Shown here piece by piece: positions 43,123 to 52,421 of a DNA stretch of 64,000 nt. The translations under genes were made by a program, and so were the position numbers. Origin of the DNA: Collinsella sp. AM33-4BH. Lineage in GTDB: Bacteria; Actinomycetota; Coriobacteriia; Coriobacteriales; Coriobacteriaceae. The notes beneath the pieces are model-generated. The model was not told where the DNA came from. It did no database searches and was given only the letters and a program-made list of their open reading frames with translations. The stretch covers positions 186,001-250,000 of the forward strand of contig NZ_QSIN01000001.1 of NCBI RefSeq assembly GCF_003469205.1, in the 5' to 3' direction. Each line of letters opens with the position of its first letter. Position 1 is the stretch's first letter.

Positions 43123-45618
43123 CTAAACCAAGGGGTTGCGTTTGAAATCCCAGGAGGTTTCAAACGAGTCCCAGTCAAGTTCGGATGCATGGAGTGATTC
43201 CTGAACCAATTTCAAAACTTCCTCATTAGAAGAATCTATCCCGTGGACAGGGATGCGTTTAAGGTCTCCAACTTCATTATTAAAAGTCTGGCTCAACGCC
43301 AGCTTAATATATTGCGCTGTAGAGCTATTAAGCAGGCCAAGAATGAATAGCCTGTCTTCCTGCTTAACCGGAACAATGTAATAGCCCGCTCCGCCACAAA
43401 TAGAATTGTCCGAACAATTTCGAACACTAATCGGACCACTTGTAAGCGCTGACCAGGTTAACACGCCGTTTTTATGGTAAAAACGTTCATTTTGGACACG
43501 GGCTTTTGCTTTTCCATTTTTGTCCCTATTAGTCTTAATCTCATGCCCATCATCCAGCCAATTAACAACATCTATCTGATTTCCTGACCACTTTCTGTAG
43601 TCGCCCCCATCAAGCATAAAGTGCCACTTCGCTCGAGATGGATCTCCCGTAACGCCTAGGACGTCCCGATTCGAACACTCGAACCAGCATCGAACGAAAA
43701 GATCGGTATCGCCGCACTTTAGCCCCTGCGCTAGTGAGCTGATCACAGACAATGGCGTTCCTTCCTTGAACGAAAGACGCGCCCCTTGTCCAAGCCAGTA
43801 GGCTATGGGAGTGCCGGGGATCTTCTTGAAGGTTTCGGCGTCGCGGCGGTAGAACCAGCCGCAGTCGGGGTTTTGGATGGCCTCCAGCGCCTTGGGAGCC
43901 TGAACCGTGGGACCAGTAAAATCGGCAAGACGAACGTATCCGCCCTTATAGCCATCGATATGCGAATTGTGATAGGTAAATGTGCAGATAGGCACGGTTG
44001 CCCCTGCAAAGCCAGAATACTCGAGCTGAATGAGCGTGGTTAGGGTCTTGTCATCGATAAGCCTATTTCGAAGCTTCTCGTAGCTACCGATGAACATCCA
44101 AACGAACGGAGTCATCATTCCAACTTCGCCGTGCTCGTTGGCAAAGTCCATAATGCGCACGATGAACGAAGAGAACAGGTCGTTCTTCACGTCAGAGTAG
44201 TTCTTCTTGACCCATTTGCTCATGAAGGGGTTAAAGCTGCTGCTGCCCATATACGGAGGATTAGCCACGGTGCAGGTAAAACGACGGGACAGCTTCTCGC
44301 AGATGGCGGCGGCGCCTTCGAGCTTAGTTTTGGTCGCAGAGGCAAAAAGGTCGTCGGAACAGCTCGCGGCGGCAGCTTTGAGCTCGTCAATCTCGGCCTC
44401 TGAAGGATTGAGCAGCGAGCCAATCTCGCCCAAATGACTCAACTCCTCGGCGAGCTTCTTGTTACCCGGCAGCTCGTCCTCCCCCAGCGGAATGCTCGAG
44501 AGCACGGTAACGTCGGCGCCAACGCCACGCCTAAAGAAGCGACGATCGTGCTCGCGGGCGCACATGGCAAGCGCCAGCTCCGCGATCTGCGCCGCGCGGG
44601 GATCGATTTCCATGCCCGCAAGGTTTTTAGTAAGAATAAGCTCGGGAATTTCGCGCTCACGATAGCCGCGCTCCTCGTACATATGGAAGAGCAATTCGAA
44701 CGCATAGACCAGGATATGGCCCGAGCCGCATGCGGGGTCACAGAGAGTTATCTCCTCGGGGCTCGAGATGCGTATGAAGTCCTCGTGCTCAGCATCGGGC
44801 TCGATGTAATAATCCATGCACTCGCGCAGCGAACTCCCCGGGTTATTGAGCATCCACAGACGGCCGAGCGAGTTCTCGACCATATAGCGCACAATCCACT
44901 CAGGGGTGAAGAGCTGCGTGGCGGGCGCGATGTCCGCCGCCGCTGCCTTGCGCTTTGACTTGAAGAACTCGTCTTTTACGTCAGCGTTGTAGTACTGATA
45001 CATCCAGCCCAGAACGGTCACGCCCTCGCGCCAGCGCTCGTCAGTGATAACGGCGTTGAGCTTGCCCACTACGCCGTCGGCCATCATGAGGCCCTGGGGC
45101 AACAGCAGCTCCATGGCACCGCCCACGCGTTCAAAGACGCCTGGCAGGCAATCGGCAAGTTCCTCGCACTGAGCCACAAAAAGATAGCGCCACAGCGGTT
45201 CATCCAAGCCCGCCATCTTGAGCTCGGCTATGCGATCGGTATCGGCCGTCGCCATCTCCACGTCCAGTGCGTTCTCCACGGCCTCGCTGCCATGGCTGCC
45301 GTCCGCGCGGCTCAGCATGCGCATACGGCCGGGAAGCCATCCGCGTGCGTCCATGAAGCGAATGGCCACGATGCGGTTGAACCAGGTGTAGGCCGCACGG
45401 TCGCGCAGGGCGTCGTGCCCCTCTGCGGCCTGTAGGCGCAGCAGCTCGTCGCGCTGCTCAACTTCGAGCGGACTCAGAGGCTGGCCGTTGACGGTCTCGG
45501 ACCCAGCGGGCGCGAGCGTAGGCTCAGTGATGCCGTAGCGCACCATCTGCGCCTCCACGCCGTTAATAAGTTCCACGCGGGCCCACGTGCAGAAGTTCTT
45601 GAGAGCGGAATCGTTCAT
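43123..45618 (-). CDS. pglX: BREX methyltransferase PglX, truncated after the target-recognition region
   Basis: An 831-residue N6-adenine methyltransferase, against ~1,170-1,200 for normal type 1 PglX. It has the AdoMet motif CDPACGSGHILVYAFE near residue 290 and the catalytic NPPY in VANPPYMGSSSFNP near residue 450. It ends at DSFETSWDFKRNPLV, a point that is internal in full-length homologues; the missing part is the separate gene at 41281-42249. The start at 45618 (MNDSALKNF) follows AAAGGTACGG. The last ~220 codons are visibly AT-richer (two sampled 60-base lines at 42% and 47% GC), suggesting that the specificity region was imported. PglX marks host DNA so that BREX spares it. Confidence 0.9.
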   Translation of the reverse strand: MNDSALKNFCTWARVELINGVEAQMVRYGITEPTLAPAGSETVNGQPLSPLEVEQRDELLRLQAAEGHDALRDRAAYTWFNRIVAIRFMDARGWLPGRMRMLSRADGSHGSEAVENALDVEMATADTDRIAELKMAGLDEPLWRYLFVAQCEELADCLPGVFERVGGAMELLLPQGLMMADGVVGKLNAVITDERWREGVTVLGWMYQYYNADVKDEFFKSKRKAAAADIAPATQLFTPEWIVRYMVENSLGRLWMLNNPGSSLRECMDYYIEPDAEHEDFIRISSPEEITLCDPACGSGHILVYAFELLFHMYEERGYREREIPELILTKNLAGMEIDPRAAQIAELALAMCAREHDRRFFRRGVGADVTVLSSIPLGEDELPGNKKLAEELSHLGEIGSLLNPSEAEIDELKAAAASCSDDLFASATKTKLEGAAAICEKLSRRFTCTVANPPYMGSSSFNPFMSKWVKKNYSDVKNDLFSSFIVRIMDFANEHGEVGMMTPFVWMFIGSYEKLRNRLIDDKTLTTLIQLEYSGFAGATVPICTFTYHNSHIDGYKGGYVRLADFTGPTVQAPKALEAIQNPDCGWFYRRDAETFKKIPGTPIAYWLGQGARLSFKEGTPLSVISSLAQGLKCGDTDLFVRCWFECSNRDVLGVTGDPSRAKWHFMLDGGDYRKWSGNQIDVVNWLDDGHEIKTNRDKNGKAKARVQNERFYHKNGVLTWSALTSGPISVRNCSDNSICGGAGYYIVPVKQEDRLFILGLLNSSTAQYIKLALSQTFNNEVGDLKRIPVHGIDSSNEEVLKLVQESLHASELDWDSFETSWDFKRNPLV

Positions 45619-45684
45619 GGTTCCCGTACCTTTCAAAACGCCATAAGCCACCGGCGCATGCTTGGGCGCCGGCGGCTGAGCGGG

Positions 45685-48600
45685 TTAGTTAATGCGGATC
45701 TCGTCGTTTGATGCAAGCGCCTGCATAAGGCGGGCGCGCAGGTCGTCCACGTAGCGATCCACGTCCTCTGCGGTTGTGAGGCGGCTCGGCTTGGCCAGGT
45801 CGGCGCGACGCACGGTCTTGACCTTGCGCTGGGGCTTGGGCACGGGCACGGGAACGGAACCGTGACTTGGCGTAGCGGTGCCCTTGTTGGTGATCTTTTT
45901 GACCACTTCACCCGTGCTGGTGACCTCGGTGGAACGGCGCTCGTTTTCCATACGCTCGCGTGCGGCGTCCACGGCGTCGTATATCTTGTTGGCCGCCGTG
46001 ATGGTCCAGCTTTCCCAGTTTGCCGCGAGGGCGTTAAGCTCGTTGAGGCTCTGGACGCCGTGGGTGCGGTTCTTGAACGACTCATACTTGGTGCCGGCGT
46101 CTGCTATGGCATCCTTGGCCTGCTTGACAAAACCATCTTGGCTCTCGGCCTGCTTCTGCAGGTCCTGCAGGTCGTTCTCGATGCGATGCAAGAACTCGTT
46201 GCGGCGCATGCCCAGGAGCTTTTTAATGTATTCCTCGACGGGGGCCATCAGCGGTTGCAGGTCTTTAATGCGGCTGTAGGGCTTGGGATCTTTGAGGATC
46301 TCGCACACCTTTGCCACATTCTCCACCGCGCCGGGAATGTCGTCGGAGGCATACTCAATGCCCTCCGTGCGACTCAAGAATTCCTTGGCGTGATCAAACG
46401 TTGCGCGCTGGTTGGAATCGAAAAACTCAGCCACCCTGTCATAGTCTTCCTTGGCGTCGAACAGGCGGTCCTCGTGCTTGGTGAACGTGGTCAAGAACGC
46501 CTCGGCCTCGTTCTGATCCTTAAGGACGTCGGCCACCTCCGAGCGCATCTTCTCGCACTCAGCCTCGCCGGGATACGGGTAGGCCGGTTTGATGCCCGTG
46601 TAGTAGTCGCGCGCCATAGCAAGGCACGTCTCGCGCAACCCCTCAAGATGCTCCTTGAGCTCGGCCACAAGCTTATCCTCGTTGGAGGGTACGGTCTTGA
46701 GGTCAAATAGGTCGCGCATAAGCTCGCCCGTGGCGCGCAGCAAACGGTCGCTCATGCGCACGCGAAGGCGCACTTGGGCCTTATCGGCATCCTTGCGCAG
46801 GAGTGCCACCATGCGGCTGTCGTTAGCTTGGACCGTCTGGCCGCCAAACAGCACCTGCGCGCGCTGCTCCCCCACAAGTTGCGCCACCACATTGGCGATG
46901 TCGACCTCGCGCCAGCCAAAGGGCCTTTGCTGGTACTGGCGCTGGATATCGCCCATAGTGGTATCCAGATGGCGCTGATGCTGCACTTTGAGGAAGTCCT
47001 CGACCTCTTTGAGCGCACGCGTGTTGCCCGCATCCATGCCATCGAGCCCCGTCTGGACGTTGCCCGCCAGCGTGGAGCGGATATCGGAATCACTCGTGAC
47101 CGGCGCACCGATGTAGTCGGCCTTTTCAAAGACCACATCGCACAGCTGTGCCAGCACCTGCTCAAAGACCTGGGCAGGCTTGGCTGCACGCACCTCGACC
47201 ATGCGGCCGTTGACGGCGCAACGCGCATGGAGCACGGCCTCGGTCAGAAGGGCGTCGGCCTCTTTCTCGCTATGGGCCGCCTCGCGCATCTTGGACTCAA
47301 CGATCTGGCGCGTACTCGGCCGGAGCTCCTGAAGGTTGCGTGTCTTGGCGTACTTGCGGATCTTGGCGGCGTTGACGAGCGTCTCCCAGTAATCCGCCTC
47401 ATCGCTCAGGGCCACGACGGCTTTGCCCGAAGAAGCCAAGGCCAGCTCGGTATCGTCCGCACGGCCCAGGTCGCTCGCCATAGTCGCCACGTAAAGCTCC
47501 ATGCCGCCCATGCTGCCACCGTGGATTGAGCCGTCCACATAGCGGTCAAACGGGAAGTCGTTGGCCCCGCGGTTGAGCTTGCGCGCGTTGTAGATGCTGT
47601 CGAACAGGCGCTTCTTGATGGACTCGATCACTTGCGCGTTGTCAATCGGGGTGCGCGCGATTTCCTGCGTAATCTCCTGCTCCTCGTCGGTGAGGAAGCT
47701 ATAGGTATCGCCCTGGCGCGCCACGTAGTTCTCGCGCTCCAGGCGGGCAAGGGACTCCTTGACGCGGTCCTTGAGGACACGCTTATCCACATCGAGGCCG
47801 TCGATCATAAGAATGGAGATGTTCTCGACCGTGGCCTTGACGTAGCCGATGTAACGAATCAGGTACAGGAGCTTGAGCACCCGCACGTCATAGGGCTCAA
47901 GGCCCTTTGCGTCCTCGGCCGCACGGATCGCGCGGTCGACCACCTGGATAATGCCATGCTCAAGATCTTTGGAGATGGTGTCGAAGAAGCGCCAGAACGG
48001 CACGAGCGCACCGGTCTGCTCAAGTTGGATGGTCTGAGCGCTCTCCTGGAAGGCGCTCAGCATGGAGCGCTCGCCCGTGGACATGTGCTTGGCCTTGACA
48101 CCGTGCTTGCGTACCTCGGTCATCACGTCGGGCAGGAGCTTAAACTGGTAGCCCACAAACGGGTAGCTTGCCACAAAATCCTTGGAGTTAGCGTAGCCGG
48201 CAAGGTCGGAGCGCGAGCCACCCTCAAAGGTAAAGTTGTTTTTGAGCACGGCGGCGTCTTGCTCGTAGACCTGTGCAAGCATATCGGCCGCCGGCGCGGT
48301 CTTCTCGAGCACACGGCGCTGGATGACCTCGTCCACGCTGGAGCTGGAGAGCGAAAGGCGGGTGTCGAAACGACCTAAAATCTTGGAGAACTTGCCCGTA
48401 TCAATCCCGCCCGGAAGACCGAGATTGTAAATGTCCTCTTGACTCGAAACCATTACCCAAACGCGGCCGCCGCAAACCGATCCCAACTCCTCGACCACCG
48501 TCTGAAGACTTAGCAAGCGATCCGAGCCGTTGTCGTTAGCAATAAACTGTCCAACCTCATCAACCATGAAAACAAGGCGAAAATCGCCACCATTGGCGGC

Positions 48601-49362
48601 TGCTTGAGCATCAACGTATTCTTTAACCTTTTGGGCGAACTCATCGGGTTGAAGAAGCTCGTCATCAGGGCTAGTAATCCAAGCTTTGATTTCATCGTCG
48701 CTCATGCCCAAAGTATCTTTAAGAAGCCCGCGAAAAGATTTGTTATACCTGTAGGTTTTACGATTATCGACCCATGATTTGCCCGTTAAACGCTCGAATT
48801 CATCGCGAAACTCTTGAGTCTTGCCAATTTCGTCAATGTACTCCTCAAGCTGAGCGAGCTTAGGTTTAATGCCGTAAAAACCTCGGGCCTCGTAAAACAC
48901 ACGCTCAAATCCATAAAGAACAGCAACGGATGACTTATCACCCTTCCATGAGCCCGCCTTGCTGTCGATATTAAAGAGAAGAGTCTGCGTAGGAATGGAA
49001 CAGGCGCGCTCCATTGAAGCAAACACCATGGGATCGGCAATCTTGCCGTCAAAATAGGAAATAGCGCGCTTGCCATCAACGTTGAGGTTCCCAAGCAAAT
49101 AGCTCGCAATTTTAAGGAAATGCGATTTACCGGATCCGTAGAAACCGCTGACCCACACGCCCATCTTATTGGTCGGTGAATCTAAAGAAGCGCTATAAGC
49201 ATTGAAAAGAGTAGCAAAATGCCCCTGCAGCTCACGTGTCACCACGTACTCGCTAAGCTCTTGCCTGATTGACTCGTCTTTCTTATCGTCAACGACAACA
49301 ACCCCGTTAATGGAACGGTTGATATCTTTCGAAAAGAGATTACGGACAATTGTTTTATCCAT
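45685..49362 (-). CDS. brxC: BREX protein BrxC (large P-loop ATPase)
   Basis: A 1,225-residue BrxC. Walker A is GFYGSGKS at residues 73-80, in the context MGVWVSGFYGSGKSHFLKIASYLLGN that defines BrxC/PglY ATPases. A Walker B-like LVFMVDEVGQFI follows near residue 270. The C-terminal ~300 residues contain coiled coil and an acidic/basic tail. BrxC is essential for type 1 BREX. AAGGAG lies seven bases before the ATG. The first ~330 codons are less GC-rich than the rest, which hints at mosaic origin. Confidence 0.94.
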   Translation of the reverse strand: MDKTIVRNLFSKDINRSINGVVVVDDKKDESIRQELSEYVVTRELQGHFATLFNAYSASLDSPTNKMGVWVSGFYGSGKSHFLKIASYLLGNLNVDGKRAISYFDGKIADPMVFASMERACSIPTQTLLFNIDSKAGSWKGDKSSVAVLYGFERVFYEARGFYGIKPKLAQLEEYIDEIGKTQEFRDEFERLTGKSWVDNRKTYRYNKSFRGLLKDTLGMSDDEIKAWITSPDDELLQPDEFAQKVKEYVDAQAAANGGDFRLVFMVDEVGQFIANDNGSDRLLSLQTVVEELGSVCGGRVWVMVSSQEDIYNLGLPGGIDTGKFSKILGRFDTRLSLSSSSVDEVIQRRVLEKTAPAADMLAQVYEQDAAVLKNNFTFEGGSRSDLAGYANSKDFVASYPFVGYQFKLLPDVMTEVRKHGVKAKHMSTGERSMLSAFQESAQTIQLEQTGALVPFWRFFDTISKDLEHGIIQVVDRAIRAAEDAKGLEPYDVRVLKLLYLIRYIGYVKATVENISILMIDGLDVDKRVLKDRVKESLARLERENYVARQGDTYSFLTDEEQEITQEIARTPIDNAQVIESIKKRLFDSIYNARKLNRGANDFPFDRYVDGSIHGGSMGGMELYVATMASDLGRADDTELALASSGKAVVALSDEADYWETLVNAAKIRKYAKTRNLQELRPSTRQIVESKMREAAHSEKEADALLTEAVLHARCAVNGRMVEVRAAKPAQVFEQVLAQLCDVVFEKADYIGAPVTSDSDIRSTLAGNVQTGLDGMDAGNTRALKEVEDFLKVQHQRHLDTTMGDIQRQYQQRPFGWREVDIANVVAQLVGEQRAQVLFGGQTVQANDSRMVALLRKDADKAQVRLRVRMSDRLLRATGELMRDLFDLKTVPSNEDKLVAELKEHLEGLRETCLAMARDYYTGIKPAYPYPGEAECEKMRSEVADVLKDQNEAEAFLTTFTKHEDRLFDAKEDYDRVAEFFDSNQRATFDHAKEFLSRTEGIEYASDDIPGAVENVAKVCEILKDPKPYSRIKDLQPLMAPVEEYIKKLLGMRRNEFLHRIENDLQDLQKQAESQDGFVKQAKDAIADAGTKYESFKNRTHGVQSLNELNALAANWESWTITAANKIYDAVDAARERMENERRSTEVTSTGEVVKKITNKGTATPSHGSVPVPVPKPQRKVKTVRRADLAKPSRLTTAEDVDRYVDDLRARLMQALASNDEIRIN

Positions 49363-49418
49363 TTTAAGCTCCTTAAATTTGGAGAACGACAGCCAACAAC
49401 GCAGGGGTCGAGGTCGAC

Positions 49419-50111
49419 TTATGAGATATCGATCGCGCGGTAATAGTTCTCTGCTGCAAGCCTGTTAAACAAGGTGACAGACGAGCCATTAAAGCTACCG
49501 GGATAAGCCGCGATAACCGGCACATCATGGAAGTCAGACTGCATAGAATCAAACAGGTTGTGAACTCGCAAAAAGGGATAGACTTCGCCAACCCCTACAA
49601 GCAAAATCACATCGCCCGACTCGCGAGGTTGAGTCAAATCCAAAATCAGGTCGGAGACAGCATCCGGCTGGCAATAATCCACCACATCATCGAACACAGT
49701 TTCTAATCCAAAATCACCTTCTTGCTCTTGCATAGGCTCAAGGACATCAAGATCTTTAAGGATTGCCAGCACGGCGTCGTAGAGGTTCACGACCTTGAGC
49801 GTGCACGGAAGCTTGTCGGCCTCGGCATCGCGTGAAAGGGCGTCAAATAATGCACGCGCCTCAAACTCCAGCGCGGGGTCATAACAAAAGGTGTGGAAGC
49901 CGATCTCATTGCCTATGCCCCTGTTGGCCAAAAAGTCCTCGCTGCACAGGCACTCGCGCAGGAGTTGAGCGCGGCGCTCAAATTCCTGGCGGGCTCGCTC
50001 GGAGCGGGCATGCGCCGCCACGACGCTCTGGCGGGAATGGATGCCGATATTGGTGGTGATGTCCGTCGCCGGGGTGATTGCGGGGTCGACGGCGCTGTTG
50101 GCGGGAACCAC
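49419..50111 (-). CDS. brxB: BREX protein BrxB (DUF1788)
   Basis: A 230-residue DUF1788 protein, the second gene of type 1 BREX. Family features include the middle segment LPCTLKVVNLYDAVLAILKDLDVLEPM and the ending DVILLVGVGEVYPFLRVHNLFDSM followed by VPVIAAYPGSFNGSSVTLFNRL. Its molecular role is unknown. The GTG at 50111 sits immediately after the brxA stop, so translation may be coupled; a start slightly downstream is possible because the first ~25 residues are not family-like. brxC follows after 56 bp. Confidence 0.9.
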   Translation of the reverse strand: MVPANSAVDPAITPATDITTNIGIHSRQSVVAAHARSERARQEFERRAQLLRECLCSEDFLANRGIGNEIGFHTFCYDPALEFEARALFDALSRDAEADKLPCTLKVVNLYDAVLAILKDLDVLEPMQEQEGDFGLETVFDDVVDYCQPDAVSDLILDLTQPRESGDVILLVGVGEVYPFLRVHNLFDSMQSDFHDVPVIAAYPGSFNGSSVTLFNRLAAENYYRAIDIS

Positions 50112-50112
50112 G

Positions 50113-50805
50113 CTACATCACCTCCCTACCGGTAAGGGCCGCGATAAGCGGCTGCTCACCCAGCTGAACCAAGGCTCGCTCGACATCGGAATCGAGGAAG
50201 AGTGGTGACAGGCGCTCAGACTCCGGGCCCATACCCTCGCCGATAAGGCCGGCATGGCGGAGCGTCTGGCGAATCGAGCCCTTAATGCGCTTGACCGTGG
50301 CCTCGGTCCAGCGGGCCGCGTCCGGATACTCCGTGGTAAAGCGCGTCATAAAGGCGTTGAGGTCAGCCGCCGTGAAGGCATAGTCGAAGTTTTGCAGGCG
50401 CTCCCCCACCTCGACGAGCACGAACTCGCGCACGATATCGTAGCGGCAGATCATGCTGTAAAAGATGGCCTGGTCCGCCTGCGTGGGAGTACCGGATGCC
50501 ATGAGGCCGGTTAGGGATAACGCAGCCTCGACGGCGGTTTTGGGGTCGATGCCGCGCGCGGCGCATGCGGCGTCCGTGGGCACCATGGCGTCGAGGCGGC
50601 GAAGGCACACGGTTGCGCGGTTGGCGACCATGCGCTCCGTGGGATATTGAAAGAGGTTTTCGCTCTTTACGCGTACAATGACCTGCTCGTCGCTTACGCC
50701 CTGCGTACGCAGGCCAGCGACGATGCGCATCTCATGCGGGAGGAATTGCTCGCGGGTGAGCCCCCCCCCCCCCGAACGCTTTTTGCGGTTACATCCACAG
50801 TGCAC
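50113..50805 (-). CDS. brxA: BREX protein BrxA (DUF1819), start uncertain because of a G13 tract
   Basis: Up to 230 residues; the conserved DUF1819 part begins at LTREQFLPHEMRIVAGL and includes SENLFQYPTERMVANR and the late TVKRIKGSIRQTLRHAGL. BrxA opens type 1 BREX operons; homologues bind DNA. Thirteen consecutive G (50761-50773 on the plus strand as C) lie just before the conserved part. With 13 G the only upstream in-frame start is the GTG at 50805, one base after GGAG and so poorly placed. The GTG at 50798, eight bases after GGAG, would read into brxA only with 11 or 14 G. The ATG at 50730 is a further alternative. Confidence 0.85.
   Translation of the reverse strand: MHCGCNRKKRSGGGGLTREQFLPHEMRIVAGLRTQGVSDEQVIVRVKSENLFQYPTERMVANRATVCLRRLDAMVPTDAACAARGIDPKTAVEAALSLTGLMASGTPTQADQAIFYSMICRYDIVREFVLVEVGERLQNFDYAFTAADLNAFMTRFTTEYPDAARWTEATVKRIKGSIRQTLRHAGLIGEGMGPESERLSPLFLDSDVERALVQLGEQPLIAALTGREVM
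50761..50773 (-). repeat. Homopolymer G13 tract (phase-variation candidate) at the start of brxA
   Basis: Thirteen identical bases inside the translation-initiation region of the first BREX gene. Runs of this length change readily by slipped-strand mispairing. It is the only homopolymer of this size in the window. Confidence 0.85.
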
Positions 50806-51224
50806 GCTCCAAGGGTGTCAGAGGCTGTCACGAATGCGCCGCGGCCCGGCAGGCAGGCGCGGCGCACATGACAATAATCATACCTGTTGGTAAAAAAGTT
50901 ACCACGCCCAGAGTGTCAAATGTTGAGCAACAAAATTAAATCCGGTTAACGGTTATTTTCGCAGCTCAGAAGCTTTGACGAGGTTGCCCCAAATCACACT
51001 TGCCAGACAACCGCGCTTGTGAATCTGTCCCCGCCCTCCGCTACACTCAACATAGAATGAAGGCCGAGGCGGATCGTATGTGAGCCTCGAGGCAACCCTC
51101 CCCCATGTAACCATCCTGTAAATCATAGCGGCGCACTCGAGTTTTACCGTGATGCGGTCGCACCCGGCGCTGCACTGTGCTAAAGTATCCCGAACGTTCA
51201 AACGACTACGAGGGGAACTAGAAG
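50806..51224. other. Divergent control region between brxA and serC
   Basis: 419 bp with no supported gene. On the brx side it has a palindrome TGGTAA-N5-TTACCA (50888-50904), a TATGAT box (50877-50882) and a TTGACA box (50914-50919), though the two boxes are 31 bp apart. The right half should hold the serC promoter and leader. Confidence 0.5.
50888..50904. promoter_or_regulatory. Palindrome upstream of the BREX operon, possible operator
   Basis: TGGTAA and TTACCA are inverted around five bases, five bases upstream of a TATGAT -10-like box reading toward brxA and between it and a TTGACA box. Position and size suit a repressor site, but no regulator gene is in the island. Confidence 0.35.
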
Positions 51225-52349
51225 ATGGCACGTGTGCACAACTTCTCAGCTGGCCCGGCCGCACTGCCTACAAGCGTGCTCGCCGAGATCGCCGACGAGA
51301 TGATGGACTACCGCAGTTGCGGCATGTCCGTGCTCGAGATGAGCCATCGATCTAGCATGTACCAGCAGATCATCGACGACGCCGAGGCAACCCTGCGCCG
51401 CCTGCTGAGCATCCCCGATAACTACCGTGTTCTGTTTTTGCAGGGCGGCGCCACGCTGCAGTTTGCGGGCATCCCGATGAACCTCATGCGCCGCGGCCGC
51501 GCCGGCTACGTCGTGACCGGCAACTTCGCCAACAAGGCGTACAAGGAAGCCGCCAAGTACGGCGAGGCCGTGCTGCTCGCGAGCTCCGAGGACGCCAATT
51601 TCGACCGCATTCCCGCCATGGCCGACATCAACGCGCGCATTGCCGCCGAGGCCGCGGGCGGCGGGCTCGACTACGTCTACATCTGCCAGAACAACACCAT
51701 CTTTGGCACCATGTACCACGAGCTGCCTAACTTCGGCGACGTACCGCTGGTCGCCGATGTCTCGAGCTGCTTTTTGTCGCAGCCGCTCGACGTCGAGCGC
51801 TACGGACTCATCTACGCCGGCGCTCAGAAAAACGCCGGCGCCGCGGGCGTCACCGTGGTTATCGTGCGCGACGACCTGATCGCCGACGGTCCAGCCTTTG
51901 CGCAGACGCCGCAGTACATGGACCTTAAGACCCAGGCCGCCAAGGGCTCCATGCTCAACACGCCCAACACCTTTGGTATCTACGTGTGCGGCAAGGTGTT
52001 CCGTTGGGTTGAGCAGACCGGTGGACTTGCCGCCATGGCCGAACGCAACTGGGCCAAGGCCAACCTGCTCTATAACCTGCTCGAGCACAGCGTGCTGTTC
52101 CATGGCACCACACAGGCCGACAGCCGCTCCATCGCCAACGTCACCTTCCGTACCGGCGATGCCGACCTCGACGCCGCCTTTGTCGCAGGCGCGGCCGAGC
52201 ACCAGATTCAAAACGTCAAGGGCCATCGCCTGGTGGGCGGCATGCGCGCCAGCGTCTACAACGCCGTAACCATGGAAGACGTGCGGGCACTGGCCTCGTA
52301 CATGAAAGACTTCGAAGCGCAGCATAGTTTGAGCCCGCGATCTAACTAG
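51225..52349 (+). CDS. serC: Phosphoserine aminotransferase
   Basis: A 374-residue SerC, which transaminates 3-phosphohydroxypyruvate to phosphoserine using glutamate and PLP. The N-terminus VHNFSAGPAALPTSVL is diagnostic. Further landmarks are LFLQGGATLQFAGIPMNL, the ADVSSCFLSQPLDV segment, and the PLP lysine in YAGAQKNAGAAGVTVVIVRDD. GAGGGGA precedes the ATG. It is followed 72 bp later by serA in the same direction, giving two consecutive serine-synthesis steps in one operon. Confidence 0.96.
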   Translation: MARVHNFSAGPAALPTSVLAEIADEMMDYRSCGMSVLEMSHRSSMYQQIIDDAEATLRRLLSIPDNYRVLFLQGGATLQFAGIPMNLMRRGRAGYVVTGNFANKAYKEAAKYGEAVLLASSEDANFDRIPAMADINARIAAEAAGGGLDYVYICQNNTIFGTMYHELPNFGDVPLVADVSSCFLSQPLDVERYGLIYAGAQKNAGAAGVTVVIVRDDLIADGPAFAQTPQYMDLKTQAAKGSMLNTPNTFGIYVCGKVFRWVEQTGGLAAMAERNWAKANLLYNLLEHSVLFHGTTQADSRSIANVTFRTGDADLDAAFVAGAAEHQIQNVKGHRLVGGMRASVYNAVTMEDVRALASYMKDFEAQHSLSPRSN

Positions 52350-52421
52350 CCCGCAACGCGCGGGCCGACCAGCCACTTCAAACCACCCTGCTTAGATCAA
52401 AACCTGCTAAGGAGTTTTTCC

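Noticed and set aside
50761..50773. The poly-C/G run as a plain sequencing error
   Set aside because: Length may be off by one or two, but a run this long is real. I kept it as a switch candidate because start codons and frames around it make biological sense at nearby lengths.
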